From Thermoflexales bacterium (lineage in GTDB: Bacteria > Chloroflexota > Anaerolineae > Fen-1058), in the NCBI GenBank assembly GCA_030834835.1, contig JAUQXD010000633.1:1-10875 (forward strand): 10,875 nucleotides of DNA. Direction: 5' to 3'. The translations under genes and the position numbers were made by a program. Under the pieces are notes generated by a model that saw nothing but the letters and a program-made list of their open reading frames with translations, searched no databases and had not been told where the DNA came from. This document shows positions 4,552-10,875 of this stretch, piece after piece; the first letter of the stretch is position 1, and each line of letters starts with the position of its first letter.

Positions 4552-7500
4552 TCACTTTCTGATCAAGGGTAAATACAACTTATTCGTCCCTTCTTTGATC
4601 AGATACACATCCAAATCGGTTACGGCGGGCGGTACGCCGACGGCTGGACTAACCTTCTGCATGTACCCCGGTGCGTTGACGACGACAAACCAGCAGCCTA
4701 GCGCAACATCCCAACCGTAGTGACCCTGATCGTCCGTCAACTGCGGATTCACCGGCGGATCGATCCGCGCGGGCGACAACCCCGCATCTTCCAGCAGGCC
4801 CGTTGACACATTCGCTGGCGGTACTGATTCCCACGTGCCGCTGATGCCGCCGGGCCGCGTTTCGACGGTGCGGCAGTCGCGCGTCAATTGCGACGTGTCC
4901 GGCAAAGCGTACGGCACTCGATATAACGACACGGTCGCATTCGTGATCGGTTGGTTGGTGCTGAAGTCGCGCACGTAGCCGCTGGGATCGTACAGCGCCA
5001 GACAGCCGATCAATTCTTCGGTAACCGAGCCGTCCGCCCAACGCACAATGACCACGATCGGGATCAAGCATTCGGGCGACCAGTACGGGTTATCCGGCCC
5101 CGGATCGCAGCGCTCCGCGGGCAGCTGCTGATCGCACGGCACGCCCGGTTCCCAGTGGAAGTACGGCGGCGGGTCGGCCCATGCGGGGCGATCGGGCTTC
5201 GTCGTTGCGAGCGTCCTGAGCGGAGCAACATCTGTTCGCTGCGGAGTCGAAGGACGCGAAGCAATCCCCTCGTTGGTCGGCAGAGATTGCTTCGTCGGGC
5301 GAAGCCCTCCTCGCAATGACGCGAATTGAAGCGACGGCGTAATCGGCGCGATGCCGGGCGTCATGGTGTACGCGAAGCCCGCGATCTTCAACGTCACCGA
5401 CATCAGATCGGTGTTGGGATCGTTGCACGTCTTGCCGGGCGGACAACCGATGCGTGTCTGCACCAAAAACCAATCGGTGGCCGCGCCGCGCCGGATACTG
5501 ATGGCGGGCGGCAGATTCTCGCGCGTGATCACCGAACCCGCTGTGACGAAACTGTTCGACTCTGTGGTCGGGACTTGCACCAGCACCGTCGCCGTGCCGT
5601 TCAACACGACATCACTCGCACTGGCGCTGGTGTGGATCGCCACCGTGGAGGTGTAGGTGCCGATCGGCGTGGAGATGTGTGACGCGGCGCGGAACTTGAA
5701 CTGCGTCTGGCTCGTCGCGTTGATCGTCGTGCCCGGATTCCAGCGCAGCACTTGTCGAGTACCGCTCAACGTGATCGTCGGGTCGCCGATACCGATCGGG
5801 CTGGAGCCGGGCTTGTAGCTAAAGCTGATCGGCAGCGTATGCGTGATCGCTTGCAAGGTGACTGATTGCGTGAACGGGTTCTCCATCACGATCGTATATC
5901 CGACTTCAGCGCCGGGGAGGATGCCGTAGTTGTCGGCCTTCGCCTGCAACCCGATCGTAGCGCTGCTCCCTTCGATCAACGCCGCGTATTTGGCAAACGC
6001 CGCCGGAATGAAGGCGGGCGCGAAGGCGTTGTTGAACGCGCCAAAGAAGCCATTGCGTTGATTGAACTCCATGAAGCGGACGTCATCGCCGCTCTGCGGC
6101 GCGAAGCCGTTGATCGAGTTGAGGTTCAACGTCCCATTCAAATCGGCGCGGCCCGGATAAAACGACTCCACGCCCGAGTTGATCACTTTGAGTTGATCGT
6201 AGGTGCCCGTGATCGCCCCGCCAATGTCGATGCTCAACGTCGCAGTGGCACTTTGCCGGTAGAGGTTTTCGATCGCCAGCGAACCCGCGTGATTCGGTCC
6301 GCCCGGCGCGACCACGCCGCCGACATTTTCCACCGCATCGGAAATCGCGCCCGTGCCGTTGAGCGAGCCACCGTACAGCGTCACCGCATAGAAATTCGTC
6401 GTGCGCGTGATCGTGCCGCTCAGATTGATCGCGCCGCTGTATTGTGTGATCGGCTGCAGGCGATTGGTGCCGGTGATGTTGATCGTACCGCGATTGGTGA
6501 ACACACCACCCGACGTGGAACAGCAATACACATTGCCGGTGAAGTTCATCACGCCGCCGCTTTCATTGCTCCACAGCGTGCCCATGTCGGCAGTGTTCAG
6601 GGTGAACGTGCCATAGTTGCGCACGCGCGCATCCACCGCGTTGACGATGGCCGAGGACGTGCCTTGCACCGTGCCCAGCGCACCCGGCTGAATGACGATA
6701 GTGCCCGTGCCGTCCAGATACCCGATCGTCCACGTGAGCCGTTGCGTCACCGTCACGAACGCCGGACTGATGACGAAAAAGCGGAAGTTGTTTACGCTGG
6801 GGTTGGGATTGATGTTGGCGATGTTATCGTCGAAGACGTGATTGACCGTGCCCGACCCGTACATGAAGAACGAGCCGATCACGCGCAGACGATTGAGCGT
6901 CACCGTCGTCGTGGCGTACATCTGCGGCACAATGCCGCTCGTGCTCGGCCGCCCGATCACGACGTTGTCACCCGCCTGTGGCGCGGTGCCACCGCAGTTG
7001 CTCCAGTTGCGAGCGTTGGCCCAATCGTCGCCGCCGCTGGCCGTAGTGAAGATGCACTCATCCGGCAGGCCCAATACCGTGCGCGGCGAGGAGGAATTGC
7101 TCACCGAGAAGCCTACGCCCAGCGCCGTACCCGCGCCCCAGCACTTCATTGCGCCCGTGGCCAACAACGCGCACGTCGTGGAGTTGCTGGCCGCGTTGCC
7201 GTCGGCCGCAATCGCCACGACGCCGCTCGATAGACCCACGACATCCGTCGGCGTCTGCGTGTTGGTGATGTTGCCCGTACCCAGCTGGCCCACATCGTTG
7301 CGCCCCCAGCATTTGACGCCGCTATTGATCAAAACACACGTATGCGACGCGCCCGTCGCAATCGAGGTGATGCCGCCCGCTAAACCGATCACATCCGTGG
7401 GCGCAGTTGTATTCGTGATGTTGCCCGTGCCCAGCTGCCCGTACTGGTTGCTGCCCCAGCATTTGGCCGCGCCCGCGACGATGGCGCAGCTGTGCTCTGC

Positions 7501-8289
7501 GCCGATCGCGATCGACGTGACGCTGCTGCCGCCCGGCAAACCATTTACATCGACCGGCACTGGCGAGGCCGAGGTATTGCCGCTGCCCAGTTGTCCGCTG
7601 AAGTTAGCGCCCCAACATTTCACTCCGCCACCGACGACGGCGCAGGTGTGATTCTGCCGCGCCGCGATGGCGCTCACATTACTCGACAGGCTCACGACAT
7701 CCGTCGGCACGTTCGTCGGCTGGTTCGAGTTGTTGCCGAGTTGGCCGTTATCATTGAGGCCCCAGCATTTAGCTGCACCACTCACGACCGCGCACGCGTA
7801 ATTCACGCCCGCCGCGATCGAGGTGACGCCGCCTGACAGGCCAACCGTATCCGTCGGCACGTTGCTGGCCGTGTTGTTGCCCGTGCCGAGTTGGCCCTGC
7901 GTGTTGCCGCCCCAACATTTCACTCCGCCGTTGACGATGGCGCAGCTGACTGTGCCGCCCGCAGCCACACTCGTTGCGCCGTTCGTGATGCTGACGACAT
8001 CGACGGGCATCAACCGTGTGGTGCCTGTGCCATCGCCCAGCACGGGCGACGCCGCGCTCTGCGTACCCCAACACAACAGGCGACCGTTGCTCATCGTGAC
8101 GCAGGCATGACCGCTGCCCACGCTCAAGCCGACCACTGTTGCGCCGCCGTTGCCGCCTGGCGCAGCCACGGTTGATTCGGCGTGCGTATTGGCACGCACG
8201 CGCGTCTGCCCGATAGACAACACAACGGCCACCGCCCCCAACCCGATCAACCCACACGCGATCACGCGCCACATTCTTGAGCTCAACAT
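4552..8289 (-). CDS. Large secreted multidomain protein with seven-bladed RCC1 propeller
   Basis: 1245 residues, exported. A signal peptide or signal anchor (hydrophobic 9-26, possible cleavage after VRA near 33) is followed by seven RCC1 repeats (about 54-407), each with a paired cysteine motif ending KCWG: C63/73, 116/125, 166/175, 216/225, 268/277, 318/327, 373/383. Most are followed by GQLG. Seven repeats make one complete beta propeller. Next come a DDWANARNWSNCGG...GDNVVI segment (421-445), a Gly/Asn/Thr-rich beta-solenoid-like stretch (about 450-750) with an autotransporter-like GGVVAPGG...SIDIGG part (657-691), a DUF11-like domain (about 785-905), a cysteine-containing linker holding a repeat-encoded insert (990-1030), and a carboxypeptidase-regulatory-like domain (about 1100-1232). 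The C-terminus is KLYLPLIRK. GGAGG (8294-8298) lies four bases before the ATG. Likely a cell-surface or extracellular binding protein; ligand unknown. Confidence 0.88.
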   Translation of the reverse strand: MLSSRMWRVIACGLIGLGAVAVVLSIGQTRVRANTHAESTVAAPGGNGGATVVGLSVGSGHACVTMSNGRLLCWGTQSAASPVLGDGTGTTRLMPVDVVSITNGATSVAAGGTVSCAIVNGGVKCWGGNTQGQLGTGNNTASNVPTDTVGLSGGVTSIAAGVNYACAVVSGAAKCWGLNDNGQLGNNSNQPTNVPTDVVSLSSNVSAIAARQNHTCAVVGGGVKCWGANFSGQLGSGNTSASPVPVDVNGLPGGSSVTSIAIGAEHSCAIVAGAAKCWGSNQYGQLGTGNITNTTAPTDVIGLAGGITSIATGASHTCVLINSGVKCWGRNDVGQLGTGNITNTQTPTDVVGLSSGVVAIAADGNAASNSTTCALLATGAMKCWGAGTALGVGFSVSNSSSPRTVLGLPDECIFTTASGGDDWANARNWSNCGGTAPQAGDNVVIGRPSTSGIVPQMYATTTVTLNRLRVIGSFFMYGSGTVNHVFDDNIANINPNPSVNNFRFFVISPAFVTVTQRLTWTIGYLDGTGTIVIQPGALGTVQGTSSAIVNAVDARVRNYGTFTLNTADMGTLWSNESGGVMNFTGNVYCCSTSGGVFTNRGTINITGTNRLQPITQYSGAINLSGTITRTTNFYAVTLYGGSLNGTGAISDAVENVGGVVAPGGPNHAGSLAIENLYRQSATATLSIDIGGAITGTYDQLKVINSGVESFYPGRADLNGTLNLNSINGFAPQSGDDVRFMEFNQRNGFFGAFNNAFAPAFIPAAFAKYAALIEGSSATIGLQAKADNYGILPGAEVGYTIVMENPFTQSVTLQAITHTLPISFSYKPGSSPIGIGDPTITLSGTRQVLRWNPGTTINATSQTQFKFRAASHISTPIGTYTSTVAIHTSASASDVVLNGTATVLVQVPTTESNSFVTAGSVITRENLPPAISIRRGAATDWFLVQTRIGCPPGKTCNDPNTDLMSVTLKIAGFAYTMTPGIAPITPSLQFASLRGGLRPTKQSLPTNEGIASRPSTPQRTDVAPLRTLATTKPDRPAWADPPPYFHWEPGVPCDQQLPAERCDPGPDNPYWSPECLIPIVVIVRWADGSVTEELIGCLALYDPSGYVRDFSTNQPITNATVSLYRVPYALPDTSQLTRDCRTVETRPGGISGTWESVPPANVSTGLLEDAGLSPARIDPPVNPQLTDDQGHYGWDVALGCWFVVVNAPGYMQKVSPAVGVPPAVTDLDVYLIKEGTNKLYLPLIRK
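5200..5321 (-). repeat. Palindromic repeat element inserted in frame within the RCC1 gene
   Basis: Outer inverted repeats CGTCGTTGCGAG (5200-5211) and CTCGCAATGACG (5310-5321) match at 11 of 12 positions. Inside are a hairpin module bounded by GCGTCCT/AGGACGC (5211-5217, 5251-5257) and an inner 10-bp inverted repeat CGAAGCAATC/GATTGCTTCG (5257-5266, 5285-5294). Read on the minus strand it adds about 41 codons (residues 990-1030, beginning SLRGGLRPTKQS) with no stop. Copies with the same ends or module lie at 8319-8407 and 8852-8990, outside genes. Confidence 0.85.
7069..8130 (-). repeat. Seven degenerate direct repeats of about 150 bp encoding RCC1 blades
   Basis: The DNA repeats with a period of 150-165 bases, following the protein period of 50-55 residues between first cysteines (63, 116, 166, 216, 268, 318, 373). 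Blades 5 and 6 are the most alike, sharing QLGTGNITNT at the same place. The repeats come from the protein fold; the near-identity of some blades suggests recent internal duplication or gene conversion. Confidence 0.85.
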
Positions 8290-8318
8290 GCTTCCTCCCT
8301 TGTGTCATCACTCTCGCG

Positions 8319-8407
8319 CGTCGTTGCGAGGAGCGTCTTTTTGCGACGAAGCAATCTCTGCGCCGGTCAGGCCGAGATTGGTTCGCGAAAAGATGCTCGC
8401 AATGACG
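8319..8407. repeat. Palindromic repeat element, second copy, between two minus-strand genes
   Basis: Ends CGTCGTTGCGAG (8319-8330) and CTCGCAATGACG (8396-8407) are identical to those of the element inside the RCC1 gene. The inner inverted repeat is CGAAGCAATCTC (8347-8358) against GAGATTGGTTCG (8374-8385), one mismatch. The GTCCTGAGCG module is missing, making this copy 89 instead of 122 bases. It fills most of the 121-base gap and ends three bases from the stop codon at 8411. Confidence 0.85.
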
Positions 8408-8410
8408 GAC

Positions 8411-8830
8411 TTACATCACGATCACATCCTCCGGCTTATTGGGATCGAACTTTACGCGCACGCCATCGCCTGGCCGCGGAATTGCGATGCGCGAGACCAT
8501 CGCCTTCACGTCGGTTTCGTACGCCATCATGCCCATCGGTTGAACGCGCAGGCGCAGCTTCACATACGGATTCTTGTTGATGGTCACACCCGTGTCGCTG
8601 ATGGCAAGAATCGTCGCCTGCGCTTCAACGCCGTTCGCCTTGATCCGTCGATAGTTGCCCGGCGTCGTCAGCCAGCCGCTAAACATCGCCCATAAAAACA
8701 GCGCGCTGCCCGCCGCTAACAACACAATGTAGAGCGTGGGGTTTCTGCGCGGTTCTGCCAGCGCAATGATGGCAAAGATGTATGCGGCGTACAGTCCCAT
8801 TCCAAAGAAGATGCGTCGCAAGGAAATCAT
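8411..8830 (-). CDS. Two-helix membrane protein with conserved soluble C-terminal domain, function unknown
   Basis: 139 residues. Two hydrophobic helices (about 8-25 and 32-50) separated by a short charged turn AEPRRNP anchor the protein. A soluble domain (66-139) follows with GVEAQATILAISDTGVTIN, PYVKLRLRVQP, MVSRIAIPRPGDGVRVKFDP and a terminal KPEDVIVM. This strand-rich pattern (pA.a.Il...dTG...n.nP.v.l.l.V, then vP.pGd.v.V.fDP..P) recurs in many bacterial membrane proteins, some of which also carry a SHOCT motif, but has no known function that I can state. GAGGAG (minus strand, 8836-8841) lies five bases before the ATG. The gene lies between two surface-protein genes on the same strand, with palindromic repeats on both sides; I see no promoter of its own. 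Confidence 0.75.
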   Translation of the reverse strand: MISLRRIFFGMGLYAAYIFAIIALAEPRRNPTLYIVLLAAGSALFLWAMFSGWLTTPGNYRRIKANGVEAQATILAISDTGVTINKNPYVKLRLRVQPMGMMAYETDVKAMVSRIAIPRPGDGVRVKFDPNKPEDVIVM

Positions 8831-8851
8831 TGTTGCTCCTCAACGATCGTC

Positions 8852-8990
8852 AGTGTCATTCCGAAGGAACGTCCTGAGCGAAGCGGCCTCTTTCTGCCGC
8901 GGAGTCGAAGGACGCGACTAGGAATCTCTACCCCGGTCGGCCTGTTTGCCAATAGTGATAGAGATTCCTCGCTCCGCTCGGAATGACACT
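8852..8990. repeat. Palindromic repeat element with different ends but the same inner module
   Basis: Perfect 13-bp ends AGTGTCATTCCGA (8852-8864) and TCGGAATGACACT (8978-8990). Inside lie the 41-base module TCCTGAGCG...GTCGAAGGA (8872-8912), with its own GCGGC/GCCGC stem (8883-8887, 8896-8900), and a perfect inner 11-bp inverted repeat AGGAATCTCTA/TAGAGATTCCT (8920-8930, 8959-8969). The order of parts and the orientation match the copy at 5200-5321. The rest of the gap (8991-9028) holds nothing I can name. Confidence 0.85.
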
Positions 8991-9028
8991 TCCTTCGCGC
9001 AAATTCGCGAGATTCGTGGATCAGTTTT

Positions 9029-10875
9029 TCAGCGTCGAATCAGCGGCAAATACAAATGCTTCACATCCAGCACATCCACCACTTGCGACTCATTGCCGTA
9101 CACATCGCGCGCGCGGATGACGACAAAGGCGATCGGTGTGCCGCCCGCCCACGTCGCGCGATTGAACGACCAGTTGCCGCCGTTCAACGTCGCGAGTTGG
9201 TACGTCGTGCCGCCATCGAGGCTGATCGCCACTTCGGCCACGCCCGATCCATCGAAGGCCGTGCCGCTGATGGTCGAGCCGGCATCGTTGACGTTGATCG
9301 TCGGCCCGGTCGTGTCCAGTGTGATCGTGACGGGCGCGCTGTTCGGCCCCACGTTGCCTGCCGCATCGACGGCGCGCGCCACCACTTGCAGCGGATCGCC
9401 GTCGGTGTGACTCACATCGATCGGCAGCGACCACGTCACCTGTCCGGCCTGTGGCGCATTCACCAACGCCGATCCATCGCCCAGCAGCGCCTTCTTGAAC
9501 GCGCCGCCATTCAGGCTGACCTCGACTGCACTCATCACACCAGAGTCGTCAAACGCCAGTCCTTTCAGCAAGCCAAAGGCTTTGGTAAAGACCAGTGTCG
9601 GCGTGAACTGCACCGACGGCATCAGATTATCCGCGCGCACCGTCACGGTGTCCGTCGAGATTTTGCCATTGGTGGACTGCACTTGCAGCGTCCATAACTG
9701 GTTGTAGCCCACGGGCAGCGTATGTGTCACACTCTGCACCGCGCCCAGCGCACCCAACAGGCTGAAGCCCGCGCCCTTGTTGAGGCTCACCGCCTGCGAC
9801 TTGCACATCAGGAACGCATTGCCCAGATCGATGTACAGCGGCAGTTTGAACTGGCCGGGCGGCGCAAACACGATCGGGCCGAGGCCGCCGAACTTGGCTT
9901 TGCCCACGCTGTTGTCGATGGCGTACGCCGTCGTGGCGGGTGGCTGCGGCAAGTTGGGCAAACCCTGATAGGCCAGCGTCACCGAAACGGGCACGCTGTA
10001 CACGCCGGTCGCAGCAGGCGTCAGCGCCTTCGCCGTCAACGTCACCGTCGCGGGCTGGCCTGCGCTCGCATCGACTTGCAGCACCCACTCGCGGCTGTTC
10101 GCCGGGCACGATTGACAACTCGCGCCGCCGATCAGACTCACGAAGTTCATCAGCGCGGGCGGCTGGCCCAGCGTCACCGTCATCGGCTGATTGTTGTACG
10201 GCAGGATGTCCACGTTGTTGATCGTGATCGTCAGCGTCGCGACTTCATTCGGCTGCAACTGCGTCTTGAAGCCCGGATTGATCTCGACCAGCGGCGCGAT
10301 CCACTGCGTGGGCAGATCGGACGCGACCGAAGGATAACCGTTTGCCAGCGAAGGCCAGTAAACCTTATCGGTGAACGTGATCGGCCCGGTGATGATCTGC
10401 GTCGTGGAGATGCGCGCCCCCGCTGGGATGATCGCGCCCACGCCGTCATTCACCGCCACATACGCCAGCATCGAGACGGGCACACCCGCCGTCGCGCCGA
10501 TACCGGCCCGATCGAACACGATCTCCGTGTCGTCATTCGCGATCGCGTAACTGGCGTTCGTCGGCGAGATCACCCAACCCGCGCCCGTGTTGGAGTAGAT
10601 CGTATGCGTCGGCACGCCGCTGATGACTAGCGCGTAATCAGCCGCGAAGGGCAGCGTGTGTGTTGATTCGCCGCCGGGCATCGTCGGGCCAAGCGAACTC
10701 GTCGAGCCGCCCGCTTTCGTATCGAGATAGATCGCAAAACGTTTTTCCAGATTCCAATCAGCGCCCGTGAAGCCCAGATACAACTTGCTCGTGTCCCACG
10801 TCGCCAGCAGCAGCGCCGGTTTCTGGATCGCGTAGGGATCGTACGTAGCGAACATGCCCTCGGTGTATTCGCTGT
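9029..10875 (-). CDS. Secreted surface protein with beta-sandwich and Ig-like domains (5' end outside window)
   Basis: 614 residues are visible. The frame stays open to the window edge (SEYTEG precedes the Met at 10855), so the N-terminus and any signal peptide are missing. Counting from that Met: 1-165 is a beta-sandwich with WDTSKLYLGFTGADWN (20-35) and FAIYLDTKAGGST (40-52), resembling CBM9/DOMON-like modules that bind sugars or other ligands. About 185-310 is an Ig-like or DUF11-like beta domain with a CQSC pair (247, 250). About 410-515 and 516-595 are two Ig-like domains with the typical AFDDSGVMSAVEVSLNGG and RAVDAAGNVGPNSAPVTITLD patterns. The C-terminus is HLYLPLIRR, almost identical to that of the RCC1 protein. 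The composition (Thr, Gly, Val, few charges) fits an extracellular protein. Catalytic domains, if any, would lie in the missing part. Confidence 0.8.
   Translation of the reverse strand, partial: SEYTEGMFATYDPYAIQKPALLLATWDTSKLYLGFTGADWNLEKRFAIYLDTKAGGSTSSLGPTMPGGESTHTLPFAADYALVISGVPTHTIYSNTGAGWVISPTNASYAIANDDTEIVFDRAGIGATAGVPVSMLAYVAVNDGVGAIIPAGARISTTQIITGPITFTDKVYWPSLANGYPSVASDLPTQWIAPLVEINPGFKTQLQPNEVATLTITINNVDILPYNNQPMTVTLGQPPALMNFVSLIGGASCQSCPANSREWVLQVDASAGQPATVTLTAKALTPAATGVYSVPVSVTLAYQGLPNLPQPPATTAYAIDNSVGKAKFGGLGPIVFAPPGQFKLPLYIDLGNAFLMCKSQAVSLNKGAGFSLLGALGAVQSVTHTLPVGYNQLWTLQVQSTNGKISTDTVTVRADNLMPSVQFTPTLVFTKAFGLLKGLAFDDSGVMSAVEVSLNGGAFKKALLGDGSALVNAPQAGQVTWSLPIDVSHTDGDPLQVVARAVDAAGNVGPNSAPVTITLDTTGPTINVNDAGSTISGTAFDGSGVAEVAISLDGGTTYQLATLNGGNWSFNRATWAGGTPIAFVVIRARDVYGNESQVVDVLDVKHLYLPLIRR

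Noticed and set aside
5866..7233. Long plus-strand open frame of 455 codons opposite the RCC1 gene
   Set aside because: It is Arg/Ala/His-rich and lacks domain features. It is the GC-rich antisense shadow of a gene with clear repeats and a signal peptide.
7069..8130. CRISPR-like periodic repeats
   Set aside because: The period is about 150 bp and degenerate, and it translates into RCC1 blades. There are no constant repeats with unique spacers.
3621..8990. Autonomous transposon or insertion sequence
   Set aside because: Terminal inverted repeats are present, but no transposase or integrase frame occurs in the window and target duplications are not visible, so only non-autonomous elements are supported.
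8994..9010. Possible terminator after the Ig-domain protein gene
   Set aside because: The only stem is TCGCG/CGCGA (5 bp) without a T-run, too weak to support a terminator call.
9722..10630. Plus-strand open frame of 302 codons opposite the Ig-domain protein
   Set aside because: The Arg/His/Asp-rich composition is typical of antisense frames. The minus-strand frame has recognisable domains and the LYLPLIRR tail.

Overview
The window most likely comes from a chromosome of a Chloroflexota (Chloroflexi) bacterium, probably a member of the Anaerolineae or a related lineage. The evidence is moderately high GC, an LppX/LprAFG-type lipoprotein, two large secreted mosaic proteins ending in LYLPLIR(K/R), -10 boxes of the form TATAAT/TACAAT, and abundant small palindromic repeats. 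This placement is inferred from style and not proven. There are no rRNA, tRNA, CRISPR, transposase or phage genes.

Left part (1-3600). The tail of an unrecognised gene runs off the left edge (1-213, +). A promoter-like TATAAT and a strong RBS precede a lipoprotein of the LppX_LprAFG type (312-1187, +), which is followed by a clear stem-loop terminator. A two-helix membrane miniprotein lies convergently on the minus strand (1448-1648). A gap of about 345 bases holds a chain of five short hairpins, a good extended -10 promoter and a 7-bp tandem repeat in the leader. This leads into a PLP-dependent class III aminotransferase (1994-3313, +) and a small ribbon-helix-helix protein (3354-3599, +) that is probably co-transcribed with it.

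Right part (3700-10875). Everything here is on the minus strand and mostly exported. Read in the direction of transcription it contains: a partial surface protein with a beta-sandwich and Ig-like domains (10875-9029); a two-helix membrane protein (8830-8411); a 1245-residue extracellular protein with a seven-bladed, cysteine-paired RCC1 propeller, a beta-solenoid-like stalk, a DUF11-like domain and a carboxypeptidase-regulatory-like domain (8289-4552); a 60-residue unknown protein (4459-4277); and a lipoprotein translationally coupled to it (4277-3708). The context points to the cell envelope and surface, but no specific pathway can be named.

The most notable signal is in the non-coding DNA. 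Every gap of the minus-strand block, and the convergent gap at 3600-3707, holds a long inverted repeat. One such palindromic element lies in frame inside the RCC1 gene and encodes about 41 residues. A shared hairpin module (TCCTGAGCG...GTCGAAGGA) is nested inside three different outer palindromes. I see no clear defence, biosynthetic or other undescribed multi-gene system. The repeat architecture is the part worth following up.
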